Origin: Actinomycetota bacterium
GTDB lineage: Bacteria; Actinomycetota; Thermoleophilia; RBG-16-64-13
Assembly: GCA_012523095.1 (NCBI GenBank)
Contig: JAAYJE010000113.1
Location: 1 to 64,000, forward strand
Length of the DNA stretch: 64,000 nt
Direction of reading: 5' to 3'
This document shows, one piece after another, positions 1-9,017 of the stretch. Both the position numbers and the translations under genes were made by a program. How positions within the stretch are numbered: the first letter of the stretch is position 1; the number at the start of each line of letters is the position of its first letter. Under the pieces are notes generated by a model. It did no database searches. It saw only the letters and a program-made list of their open reading frames with translations, and was not told the DNA's origin.

Positions 1-40
1 ATGATTCCCTGCCTCCACCGCGAGCCGGACGGCCTATCGG

Positions 41-1171
41 TTATTGTGTCGCCCAGTCTGGGAAATCGTCGACCTTGCGTACCGACGTGATGAGCCAGCG
101 GCCCTCGTAACCCTCGGGGGTGACGGTGGACACCCACTCGACGACGTATTCGTAACCGGCCCACGGTCTGTCGCTCCCTTGCCAATATTCGTTCACTGTC
201 ACCGGGATGCTGACGTGTGTCGCTGGATTGACCGGATCATCAGCCCATTGCTCGTAGTTCAGGGAGTCGGGCACAAGATAGGCGGTGTGTCCGGCCAAGC
301 GCCCTGCCACCCTACGGGCGACAAGGTCGGTGATGGCCGACGACGCCCCCGGTCCGAGGACGCTCTGTGAATAAGGATCCTTCCCGGTCAGTCTTCCCGC
401 CTCGACTTCGGCGTAGACGGACTCGACCATCTGAAAGGCGGCACCGGAGTTGGAGATCGCGTTGTTGACGACGGCTCTGTTCGCTCGCTCCACGGCAGTT
501 GCGGCCATGACGGCGACCACGAAGACGAAGAACCCGAGTATGCCTATAGCCACGGCGGTGCTGAAGCCGGCCAGACAGCGGAATCTCAAGGCGCGAGGCT
601 GTTCGGGTATATCCTTGGTTCTTACCAGCCGGGTCTCCTCTCCGAGCGGAACCCGCCGCAACCCGAGGGCGCGCATGCCTACGGTCGTCCGCTCCGTCTG
701 TCGGCGATATCGGATCGACCACCAGCCGGAACAGGCGGCGACGCCGGAGAAGAACAGCCAGAAACCGACTACCCATAGTGGGTCCAACCCGGCCAACGTT
801 GTGGACTGCCAGAAGACCACGACCAGAGGGATCAGACCGAAGAAGAGGAAGCCCGCGACCCAAATGAGAGCGTCGATCCCGCGCGCAGATCGGCGCAGCC
901 AGGCGGGGGCCGGAGGAATGGCGGCCGGGCCCGAGAGAAGCCCACGTTCCTCCAGTATCCGGACGGCCAGCTCTCTGGGAGTGCCGAACTTGGCCAGCGC
1001 GATTGTTTCGTCTTCGCCCGTCTCGGCAGTCACATCGGCCACATGTGCTTGGATCTCGTTTAGGATTTCCATCGTCTCGGCCGGTCCCAGGATCTCGATC
1101 CCATCAGCCAGTTGCTGCAGATACATCTCCACGGCGCTTGTGGTGTGTTCAGCGGCTGTTACTTTGGCCAC
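41..1171 (-). CDS. HAAS-domain membrane protein co-transcribed with PadR
   Basis: The N-terminal ~80 residues look like the HAAS/DUF1700 helical domain that is commonly encoded next to PadR regulators. Three hydrophobic segments follow (about residues 97-122, 128-150 and 203-228). The stretch between the second and third (IRYRRQTERTTVGMRALGLR) resembles an RDD-type loop. The C-terminal ~145 residues are soluble and probably extracytoplasmic. The start overlaps the end of padR by 23 bases, so the two genes are one unit and probably translationally coupled. By analogy with other PadR/HAAS pairs it is a membrane partner of the regulator; the signal is not visible in the sequence. The domain calls are pattern recognition only, and the C-terminal part was not recognised. 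Confidence 0.7.
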   Translation of the reverse strand: MAKVTAAEHTTSAVEMYLQQLADGIEILGPAETMEILNEIQAHVADVTAETGEDETIALAKFGTPRELAVRILEERGLLSGPAAIPPAPAWLRRSARGIDALIWVAGFLFFGLIPLVVVFWQSTTLAGLDPLWVVGFWLFFSGVAACSGWWSIRYRRQTERTTVGMRALGLRRVPLGEETRLVRTKDIPEQPRALRFRCLAGFSTAVAIGILGFFVFVVAVMAATAVERANRAVVNNAISNSGAAFQMVESVYAEVEAGRLTGKDPYSQSVLGPGASSAITDLVARRVAGRLAGHTAYLVPDSLNYEQWADDPVNPATHVSIPVTVNEYWQGSDRPWAGYEYVVEWVSTVTPEGYEGRWLITSVRKVDDFPDWATQ

Positions 1172-1511
1172 CGTCGTCCTCCTTCCAGAGATAGGCCACG
1201 GACCGGGCGAGGGAGTCCCATTCGCGCTGAGCCTCGTCCAGAAAGGCGGTGCCCTCGGCGCTAAGGGCGTAGTACTTGCGAGGGGGGCCCGAGTCGGAGG
1301 TCGCCCAGCGGGAGCTGAGCATCCCGTCGGCCTCCAGACGCCTTAGTACGGGATAGATGGTGCTTTCGCCAGCAGCCAGCCGACCGAGGGAAAGGAGTTC
1401 CTTGACGATGGCATAACCGTGGAGTTCGATACGAGTCGCGAGCAGACGGAGAACGAGAAGTTCCACCACGCCTTTGCGTACCTGGACAAGCCACCGATCG
1501 GTGTACTCCAC
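1149..1511 (-). CDS. PadR family transcriptional regulator
   Basis: A 120-residue winged-helix protein of normal PadR length. It carries the family pattern: a hydrophobic recognition helix with LHGYAIVKEL, the STIYPVLRRLEADGML wing region, and PPRKYYALSAEG near residues 75-86. The start is GTG at 1509-1511, with AAGGAG about 13 bases upstream. It is the first gene of a two-gene minus-strand operon with the HAAS membrane protein. The promoter upstream is covered by inverted repeats, so autorepression is likely (inference). The inducing signal is unknown. Confidence 0.9.
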   Translation of the reverse strand: MEYTDRWLVQVRKGVVELLVLRLLATRIELHGYAIVKELLSLGRLAAGESTIYPVLRRLEADGMLSSRWATSDSGPPRKYYALSAEGTAFLDEAQREWDSLARSVAYLWKEDDGGQSNSR

Positions 1512-1553
1512 TGCGTCTCACTTTCTCCTTGGCGGTCTTGGCTAAGCGTAAGT

Positions 1554-1599
1554 CACTACTATGCTAACCATAGTAATACGCATTAGATAGTAGTGTCAA
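1554..1599 (-). promoter_or_regulatory. padR promoter with overlapping palindromic operator
   Basis: On the minus strand TTGACA (1594-1599) and TACTAT (1570-1575) form a -35/-10 pair with an 18-base spacer. Two inverted repeats cover it. A 9-base outer pair (CACTACTAT at 1554-1562, ATAGTAGTG at 1587-1595) spans the spacer and -10. A 6-base inner pair (ACTATG at 1558-1563, CATAGT at 1569-1574) lies on the -10 itself. This is the expected geometry for PadR autorepression, but binding is inferred. Confidence 0.65.
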
Positions 1600-1675
1600 G
1601 AGGGGGAATGGGCTCGAGGCGGTTCAGGGGGCATCGCGATACGCATAGGAGGTGCCGGTCCGGTCTATCGACAAG

Positions 1676-1703
1676 AAAAGGCGCACTGTTCGGTGCGCCT
1701 TTT
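1676..1703. terminator. Bidirectional intrinsic terminator
   Basis: A perfect 11-base stem, AAAAGGCGCAC (1676-1686) pairing with GTGCGCCTTTT (1693-1703), closes a 6-base loop. It has an A-run on one side and a T-run on the other, so it works on either strand. It lies 60 bases past the stop codon of the minus-strand sigma factor gene and most likely ends that transcript. Confidence 0.85.
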
Positions 1704-1763
1704 GTCATTTCGACGGTGTTGTCCGTCCGCATCACTCCGGCGGACGGAGTCGGGCATAAGACG

Positions 1764-2852
<1,089 letters not shown>

Positions 2853-2894
2853 AGTCCTCTGCTATCCTAACGGTAGGTTTAAGCTTTCCCAATT

Positions 2895-2959
2895 TATACT
2901 GTTGAATGACGCAAACCGCAACAGTATACTCTGTGGCGCCCTGGAAGTCAACAGGGCGC
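2895..2959 (-). promoter_or_regulatory. Sigma factor gene promoter with two inverted repeats
   Basis: On the minus strand TTGACT (2946-2951) and TATACT (2923-2928) are 17 bases apart, a good sigma-70 promoter whose start would lie near 2916. One inverted repeat (GCGCCCTG 2936-2943, CAGGGCGC 2952-2959) frames the -35. A second (TATACTGTTG 2895-2904, CAACAGTATA 2919-2928) runs from the -10 into the early transcript. Either could be an operator or a 5' hairpin. Confidence 0.65.
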
Positions 2960-2987
2960 GCACTCTTGATGTTACCCTCAATTGTAA

Positions 2988-3001
2988 CGAACAAACGTTC
3001 G
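2988..3001. promoter_or_regulatory. Candidate LexA (SOS) box
   Basis: The 14-base palindrome CGAACAAACGTTCG fits the Gram-positive SOS box CGAAC-N4-GTTCG at every arm position, and its centre AAAC fits the R-N-R-Y preference. It sits 37 bases upstream of the sigma factor -35 and in front of plsX, so its target could be either divergent gene. A weak plus-strand promoter (TTCGCA 2998-3003, TATGAC 3020-3025) would overlap the box. LexA binding is inferred. Confidence 0.6.
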
Positions 3002-3194
3002 CAACGCAACAGCCGTTCTTATGACTTTATGCCCGTCTTACAAGAGACGTTGGGAAGCGGTGTAGCGTTCCGCCACGTCGTGTGTTTCGTTGATTATGTT
3101 GGCCGCGACCGGTCCGCCTCCTTCCCGGACGCCGCGCTTTGTGAGACATTCGTGATGATGGGGGCGGCACGATGATCCGTGTAAGGAGACCCGT
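3002..3194. other. Intergenic part with no gene seen
   Basis: This is the plsX-proximal remainder of the 342-base gap 2853-3194. Reading frames here show no family resemblance. The rpmF and DUF177 genes that often precede plsX are absent. Apart from the plsX ribosome binding site (TAAGGAG at 3182-3188), nothing was recognised. Confidence 0.5.
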
Positions 3195-4262
3195 TTGAAC
3201 GATCAAGAAGGTAACCTCATGATACCTGGACAACCGGAGATCCCCGGCGCGCCGATCACGCTGGCTCTCGACGCCGAGGGTGGTGACAATGCTCCCGCGG
3301 AGGTGATCGCCGGAGCGCTTGAGGCCGCCTCGCCTGATCTGCGTGTGCTCTTGGTGGGCCGCCCTGAGGTGATAGAACCCTACCTGAGAGGTGAAGATCG
3401 GACGCACGTGGAAGTGGCCGCCTCCGCTTCCGTGATCACCTTCGAAGACGAACCTGCCGCCGCGGTCAAGAACATGAAGGACTCTTCGATCGTGGTGGGA
3501 GCCCGCACGGTGGCGGAGGGCCGTTCGCAGGGCTTCGTGTCGGCGGGTAACACCGGCGCCATGGTCGCTGCGGCCCTGCTCGTGGTGAAGCGCGCCGGTG
3601 GCATACGGCGGCCGGCCATCGTAACCACGCTGCCGGGACTTCGGGGCCCGGTGGTGTTCCTCGACGCCGGGGCCAACGCCGATTGTCGCCCGGAGCACTT
3701 GGTGGAGTTCGCCGTGCTGGGCGTCGCTTATGCGCGGACGGTGCTGAACGTGGCCCGGCCTCGTGTGGGGCTGCTCAACATCGGCGAAGAGGCCGGCAAG
3801 GGGAGCGAGTTGGCCAGAGCGGCCAACGCCCTTCTGGCGGGTTCGGGGCTGGATTTCGTCGGCAACGTGGAAGGCCGGGGTCTGCTCATGAACACGGCCG
3901 ACGTGGTGGTGACCGACGGCTTCACCGGCAACGTCGCCCTGAAGCTTCTGGAAGGCTGCTCTTCGACGATATTCCAGCGTATGAAGGAGGCCGCGGCCGG
4001 AGGGCTCCGCGCGAAGACCGGCGGCCTGCTGTTACGGCCGGCTCTGCGCCGTCTGCGCACCGGGTTGGACCCGGAGGAATACGGCGGCACATATCTGTTG
4101 GGTGTGCGGGGGCTGGTGGTGATCTGTCACGGCAACTCATCGAGTCGGGCCGTAGCCAACGCGCTTCGCTTCGGGGCCGAGGCTCTTCGCAAGGGGGTCC
4201 TCCCGGCGATTGAGGAAGAGGTGGCCGGGCTGACCGGACGGCGGGACCCTGCCGCTTCTTGA
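3195..4262 (+). CDS. plsX: Phosphate acyltransferase PlsX
   Basis: PlsX converts acyl-ACP and phosphate to acyl-phosphate, the donor for PlsY in phosphatidic acid synthesis, at the membrane face. The 355-residue protein shows the N-terminal signature as DAEGGDNAP (residues 26-34; the usual form is DAMGGDNAP), SAGNTGAMVAAAL, LDAGANADCRPEHL, NIGEEAGKGSEL and VTDGFTGNVALKLLEG. The start is TTG at 3195, six bases after TAAGGAG; an ATG at 3219 is possible but has a poorer site. The acpP gene follows, matching the common plsX-acpP pairing. The Met-to-Glu change in the first motif is unusual. Confidence 0.95.
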   Translation: MNDQEGNLMIPGQPEIPGAPITLALDAEGGDNAPAEVIAGALEAASPDLRVLLVGRPEVIEPYLRGEDRTHVEVAASASVITFEDEPAAAVKNMKDSSIVVGARTVAEGRSQGFVSAGNTGAMVAAALLVVKRAGGIRRPAIVTTLPGLRGPVVFLDAGANADCRPEHLVEFAVLGVAYARTVLNVARPRVGLLNIGEEAGKGSELARAANALLAGSGLDFVGNVEGRGLLMNTADVVVTDGFTGNVALKLLEGCSSTIFQRMKEAAAGGLRAKTGGLLLRPALRRLRTGLDPEEYGGTYLLGVRGLVVICHGNSSSRAVANALRFGAEALRKGVLPAIEEEVAGLTGRRDPAAS

Positions 4263-4337
4263 GCGCCGTTGATACAATGGCCGGGTTCCTCACGCGGCTT
4301 GTCCGGTGGTTCGAAAAGTGTCTACAAGGAGTTTCAC

Positions 4338-4577
4338 ATGAGCAAAGATGAGATCCTCGCCAAGGTGCGCGACATCCTGGTCGAACAGCTGGGCGTGGAG
4401 GCTGAGAACGTGACGCTGGAGGCCTCGTTCCAGGATGACCTCAATGCCGACAGTCTGGACCTGGTGGAACTCATCATGGAGCTTGAAGACCTGTTCGGCG
4501 TGAAGATCACTGATGAGGAAGCTCAGACCCTGACCACGGTCGGTGCGGCGGTCGATTTCATCGCCGCGCGCGTGTAA
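4338..4577 (+). CDS. acpP: Acyl carrier protein
   Basis: A 79-residue acidic four-helix protein that carries growing acyl chains on phosphopantetheine. The attachment serine is Ser39 in ADSLDLVEL. The helix-2/3 region ([16 protein letters not shown]) is typical. ATG at 4338 follows AAGGAG at 4326-4331. The reading frame extends further upstream, but the conserved protein begins here. It lies between plsX and rnc, a standard arrangement. Confidence 0.96.
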   Translation: MSKDEILAKVRDILVEQLGVEAENVTLEASFQDDLNADSLDLVELIMELEDLFGVKITDEEAQTLTTVGAAVDFIAARV

Positions 4578-4596
4578 GACAAGTCTACGGGACAGG

Positions 4597-5427
4597 ATGG
4601 AGATGCGGGGACTGCCGGCTCTGCTGCGGGCCGTCCCCGCACGTCTCTTCCGGAGACCGCCCCGTCCCGACGCCCGTATGATGACGTTGCGGTCTTCGAG
4701 CGGGTCCTCTCTTACGGAGCTGATAGCGGGCCTGACTCCGGAGCTACGCGAGAAGGCCCTTACACACTCCTCCTGGGTGGATCGACGCACCGAGTCTTAT
4801 GAGCGCTTGGAATTCCTCGGAGACAGCGTCTTGGGGCTCGCCATAGCGTCGGCTCTGTGCCGGAGATACCCCGAGAGCAAAGAAGGCGATCTTGCTCGAC
4901 TCAAGGCCTTCGTAGTGAGCCGCGCCAGCTGCGCGGAGGTGGCGGAGCGGCTCGATATAGCGGGGCTGATCCTCGAGCAGGCGCCGGCCCCCGAGACCAA
5001 GCGTCGGGAGATAGCCGGCAACAGTACGATATTGGGCAACGTCCTCGAGGCTCTCATCGGGGCCGTCTTCCTCACGTATGGTTTCGAACAGACGCGGTCG
5101 GCCGTGGTTGAGGCTTTCGAAGAGCAGATCCGCTACGCGGTCACCGGGCATGTGGATCACAAGAGCGCTCTCCAGGAGCTGCTCGCGCCCCGCGGCCTGC
5201 AACCCAGCTACCGGCTGGTGGAGGAGTTGGGTCCCGCGCATGCCCGGGTGTTCACGTCCGAGGTGTCGGTGGGCGGACGCACCCGGGGTTCCGGCACAGG
5301 GACCACCATCAAGAGGAGCGAGCAGGCCGCCGCGCGGGAAGCCCTGGCCTCCATAAGCGCCGAGGCGGATTCGAGGGGGCGGAGCGCAGGCGGATCGTCA
5401 TCCGAAGCCCGTGGCGAGGGGGATTGA
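4597..5427 (+). CDS. rnc: Ribonuclease III
   Basis: A double-strand-specific endonuclease for rRNA precursors and regulatory duplexes. The catalytic domain holds the signature ERLEFLGDSVL (residues ~69-79) and GNVLEALIGAVFL (~147-159), with the metal-binding acidic residues in place. A dsRNA-binding domain starts near residue 186 (DHKSALQELLAPRG) and ends with EQAAAREALASI. Starts at 4597, 4603 or 4678 are possible. The first 35-40 residues are basic and not part of the family core, so the true start may be the later ATG. The stop is one base from the smc TTG start. Confidence 0.92.
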   Translation: MEMRGLPALLRAVPARLFRRPPRPDARMMTLRSSSGSSLTELIAGLTPELREKALTHSSWVDRRTESYERLEFLGDSVLGLAIASALCRRYPESKEGDLARLKAFVVSRASCAEVAERLDIAGLILEQAPAPETKRREIAGNSTILGNVLEALIGAVFLTYGFEQTRSAVVEAFEEQIRYAVTGHVDHKSALQELLAPRGLQPSYRLVEELGPAHARVFTSEVSVGGRTRGSGTGTTIKRSEQAAAREALASISAEADSRGRSAGGSSSEARGEGD

Positions 5428-5428
5428 G

Positions 5429-8400
5429 TTGGTCTTTCTCCACTCCATCCGGTTGCGTGGTTTCAAGACGTTCGCTAGGCCGACGGAGCTGACGTTCGAG
5501 CCGGGGGTCACGGTGATCATCGGTCCTAACGGCAGCGGCAAGAGCAACATAGCCGACGCGGTCCTCTGGGTCCTGGGCGAACAGAGCCCCGGTAATCTCA
5601 GGGGTCGCACCATGCAGGACGTGATCTTCTCCGGCCCGGGCGGCCGACGTTCGAGCGCGGTCGCCGAGGTGAGCCTGGTCTTCGACAACGGCTCCGGCGC
5701 CCTGCCGTTTGATTGCGGCCCGCTCGAAGTCACCCGACGGTTGAACCGGGACGGCGGTTCAGAGTACAGGTTGAACGGTAGTGGGTGCCGGCTTCTGGAC
5801 GTGCAGGACTTGGTGGGGGGCATGGGCCTGGGCAGAGAGATGCACAGCGTCATCAGCCAGGGCAAGGTGGAGGAGCTGCTCCACTCCACCCCGGAGGCTC
5901 GTCGCGCCATGGTGGAGGAAGCGGCCGGGCTGGGCCGCTTCAAGAAGCGTCGGGAAAGGGCACAGGCCAAGCTGGAGCGCACCCGGCAGAACCTCTTGCG
6001 GGTGGGAGACGTCGAGCGCGAGGTGAAGACCGCCTTACGGCCGTTGCGCCGGCAGGTGGCCGCGGCGGAACGATTCGCAGTGGCGACTGAGGATTGGGCC
6101 CTAGCCAAGACCCGGCTTGTCCTCCACGATCTCGGGGGGGTGCTGGCCTCGCGCGCGGAGACGCAGAAGCTTCTGGAGACGGCCGACGCCCGCCGGGCTG
6201 AGATAGAGAGAACGCTGAGTGAACTGCGCAGGGAGAAGGCCGAGGAGGAGCAGCGCTTCAACGCCGCCCTCGAGGAGCGGGAGAGACTGGGTTCGGCTCA
6301 TCATCGGGCCGGAGCCGCCGCCGAGCGCCTGGAGGCACGCGCCACCGCTTTGAGACAGCGACTGGCCCGCCTGGAAGGAGAGACCGACCGGGCGCGGCGA
6401 CGGCTGGATCTGGCCCGTAGCGAGGTGGAGTCTCTATCGACGAGGGCCGACGAGGTCTCCGGCCCCACACCCGACGAAGCGCGGTTGTTGAAGGTGGCCG
6501 GATGGGCCCAGATGCTCCGAGGCGCTCTTGAGGAGTCACTCCCGGCCTACAGCGCGGTCGTGGAGGAGGAGGAAGGCCTCAAGGACGCGGTCTTCGAGTT
6601 GGAGACGGCTCGGTCTCGGGCCTTCCAGGACAGGGAGTTCCTCCGTCGCGAAGTGGAGGAGAGGAGTCGGGTGGGAGCCGAACTTGAAGCTCTCGCCCGT
6701 GAAGCGGCGGCTCGTCTGGAACAGTCGCAGGCAGAGAGGGTCCGGCTGCAGAGCGATCTGGACCGGGCGATGAAGGCGGCGCTCGAGGCTCAGGCGGATC
6801 TGAGGGCGGCCGCAGAGGGGCGCGAGGAGGCCAGGGCTGCAGCCGATGAAGCCTCCAGAGTCGAGGCAGGCCTGGCTGAGGAGTCCGCCGGGCTGGAGGC
6901 CAGGCAGGCTGTGCTGGCCGATCTTCTGGCGCGCAGAGAGGGCGCGTCGCCGGGTGCACGGGAGCTCGTGGCCGCCCACGAAGATTACGTCCCTCTGGCG
7001 GAGGTGCTGGTGGTCGAGCCGGGGTTCGAGCGGGCCGTCGCCGCCGCCCTCGGGCCGGTGGCGGGGGCTGTGTTGGTGCCGGCCTCGCGCGATCTGGATA
7101 GGGTGTTCGATGTGGAAGGCGCGGTGGAGGCCGTCAGCGGGTCGATACAGGTCCCGAGGGCCGACCGCTCGGCCGCCGCTCCCGTGGGCACACGCGATCT
7201 GTGGGACGTCGTCTCCGGACCCGAAGCCGCGCTTGCCGGCCTGCGGAGGCTGATCCCGCCCACGGCTGTGGTGGAGGGCGGTGAACGCTTGGACGCCGGG
7301 CGTTTCGAAGGGCACGAAGGGACTTGGCGCCTGGTGAGCCGTGATGGGGAGTTGCTCCAGGCCGGAGTGCACGCCGCGCGGCGGCGCGAGATCGGAGCCG
7401 AGACCCTTATGACGGCCCGCAACGAACTGGCGGCGGTTTCGCGGGCCCGCGATGGACTGTCCGCGAAGCAAGACGCCGCCCGCGAGACGAGCGCCCATGC
7501 GGCCGCTTCAGCCGCCGAAGCTGAGGAGTGCTTCCGTGGGATGGAAGAGCGGCTGCACCAGGCAGAGCGGCTCGTGGTCGCAGGCCGGGGTGAACTCGAC
7601 CTGCAGGAGCGCCGGCTGGAGGAGGCCGGATCACAGTGCGTTGAGCTGCAGGGCCGCCGGGATCGAGAAGCAGATCTGAGCGAACGGTTGCTGGCCGATC
7701 TCGACGAGGTCGAAGAGAGTACGACGGGGATGGAGGCCGAGCTGGAGCAGGCGCGCGCCGCTCTGCGGGCATTGCAGGGACGGGTGGAGACCATGCGGCA
7801 GGCCGTTGCCGGATTGGAAGAGAAGAAGAGCCAGGCCGCGCTGGTAGAGGTAAGGCTCCGAGAACGCTGCCGGGCGCTTGAGAGTGAACGGCTGCGACTT
7901 CGCAACCAGAGGGCCTCTGCGGAGTTGGAGGCCTCCCGTTGTGAACGTCGGGTGGGTCTCTTAGACCGGTATCTCCCTGTTGTTGGAAGCCTGCTGGAGG
8001 TGACGGAGCGGTTGGTCGAGGGGGCTCGCGTGGTCGCGGGTGAGATGGAGTCTGTGGTAGAGGCCGTGCGGACACGCACCGAGGGCGCCGCACGCGTCAT
8101 GCGCGATCGCGGCGGCGAGGAGGCGGGCCTGCAGCGTGAACACGATGCCCTGGTCTCCCGCCTGACCGATCTCAGGGTACAGGAAGCCCTTCTCGAGGAA
8201 AGGCGCACTCTCTTGGAGGATGAACTGAGCGGGCTGAAGCGTCGTCATCTGTCACCGCGGAGGTTGACTGCCGCCGATGTGGAGGGCGAAGACGCGGAGT
8301 CGTTGACGGCTGCGGTGGAGCGGGCGGAACGGCGCCGGGAACACATCGGGCCGGTGAACCCGCTCGCAGAGCAGGAGTGCGCCGAGATGGAGGAGCGGGC

Positions 8401-9013
8401 GGCCTTCCTAGCCGAACAACGCCGTGACCTGGAAGCCTCCATCAACCAGCTTCAAGAAGTGATCGACGAACTGAATGACCACATCGAGTGCACGTTCGGG
8501 GAGATCTTCAAAGCGGCGCGGGAACATTTCCAAGGGGTGATAGCCTCTGTGTTCCCGGGGGCGAAAGGGACTCTCAAACTCACCGAGCCGAAGTCGCCCG
8601 GGCGCCGTCCGACCGAGGACATCGAGGGAGGACTCGAGGAGCCGGAGGAGGAGAAAGAGGCGGCCGGAGGCATCGCCCTGGAAGTCAAGCTGCCCAACAA
8701 GGCGCCGCGCAGCCTCAGCCTGCTGTCCGGCGGGGAGAAGGCCATGACGGCGATCGCCTTCCTCTTTTCTCTTTTCCTGGCTCGGCCCTGCCCGTTCTAT
8801 ATCCTCGACGAGGTGGAGGCTTCTCTCGACGACATCAACATCCGCAGGTTCCTGACCTTAGTGAGGAAGCATCGAGACAAGGCGCAGTTCATAGTGATCA
8901 CGCATCAACGGCAGACCATGGAGATCGCCGATACTCTGTACGGAGTGGCGCTGGAGAGCGACGGAACGTCGCGGGTCCTGTCGCGTAGACTGACGATATC
9001 GAAAGGGGCGTAG
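5429..9013 (+). CDS. smc: Chromosome partition protein SMC
   Basis: A long coiled-coil ATPase (~1194 residues) that condenses and organises the chromosome with ScpA/ScpB. Walker A is GPNGSGKSN (residues ~32-40). A first coiled-coil arm runs to about residue 500. The hinge includes GARELVAAHEDYVPLAEVLVV-like sequence around 510-640, followed by the second arm. The C-terminal head has the signature LSLLSGGEKAMTAIA (~1096) and Walker B FYILDEVEASLDD (~1123). TTG at 5429 was chosen: the family begins with a short hydrophobic strand (VFLHSIRLRGFK) and AGGGGGA lies six bases upstream. A GTG at 5411 would overlap rnc. The smc-ftsY pairing is common. Confidence 0.96.
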   Translation: MVFLHSIRLRGFKTFARPTELTFEPGVTVIIGPNGSGKSNIADAVLWVLGEQSPGNLRGRTMQDVIFSGPGGRRSSAVAEVSLVFDNGSGALPFDCGPLEVTRRLNRDGGSEYRLNGSGCRLLDVQDLVGGMGLGREMHSVISQGKVEELLHSTPEARRAMVEEAAGLGRFKKRRERAQAKLERTRQNLLRVGDVEREVKTALRPLRRQVAAAERFAVATEDWALAKTRLVLHDLGGVLASRAETQKLLETADARRAEIERTLSELRREKAEEEQRFNAALEERERLGSAHHRAGAAAERLEARATALRQRLARLEGETDRARRRLDLARSEVESLSTRADEVSGPTPDEARLLKVAGWAQMLRGALEESLPAYSAVVEEEEGLKDAVFELETARSRAFQDREFLRREVEERSRVGAELEALAREAAARLEQSQAERVRLQSDLDRAMKAALEAQADLRAAAEGREEARAAADEASRVEAGLAEESAGLEARQAVLADLLARREGASPGARELVAAHEDYVPLAEVLVVEPGFERAVAAALGPVAGAVLVPASRDLDRVFDVEGAVEAVSGSIQVPRADRSAAAPVGTRDLWDVVSGPEAALAGLRRLIPPTAVVEGGERLDAGRFEGHEGTWRLVSRDGELLQAGVHAARRREIGAETLMTARNELAAVSRARDGLSAKQDAARETSAHAAASAAEAEECFRGMEERLHQAERLVVAGRGELDLQERRLEEAGSQCVELQGRRDREADLSERLLADLDEVEESTTGMEAELEQARAALRALQGRVETMRQAVAGLEEKKSQAALVEVRLRERCRALESERLRLRNQRASAELEASRCERRVGLLDRYLPVVGSLLEVTERLVEGARVVAGEMESVVEAVRTRTEGAARVMRDRGGEEAGLQREHDALVSRLTDLRVQEALLEERRTLLEDELSGLKRRHLSPRRLTAADVEGEDAESLTAAVERAERRREHIGPVNPLAEQECAEMEERAAFLAEQRRDLEASINQLQEVIDELNDHIECTFGEIFKAAREHFQGVIASVFPGAKGTLKLTEPKSPGRRPTEDIEGGLEEPEEEKEAAGGIALEVKLPNKAPRSLSLLSGGEKAMTAIAFLFSLFLARPCPFYILDEVEASLDDINIRRFLTLVRKHRDKAQFIVITHQRQTMEIADTLYGVALESDGTSRVLSRRLTISKGA

Positions 9014-9017
9014 TGTC

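Noticed and set aside
44-1346. Plus-strand frames opposite the PadR/HAAS genes
   Set aside because: They are antisense shadows of the two minus-strand genes; compositions are Arg/Ser/Pro-rich and no motifs are present.
2906-3175. Open frame of 89 codons between the sigma gene and plsX
   Set aside because: No family resemblance, and it runs across the SOS box and promoter elements; better explained as intergenic DNA.
6536-8208. Long minus-strand frames opposite smc
   Set aside because: GC-rich codon bias in smc opens the antisense frames. They lack motifs, and smc itself is complete with all ATPase signatures.
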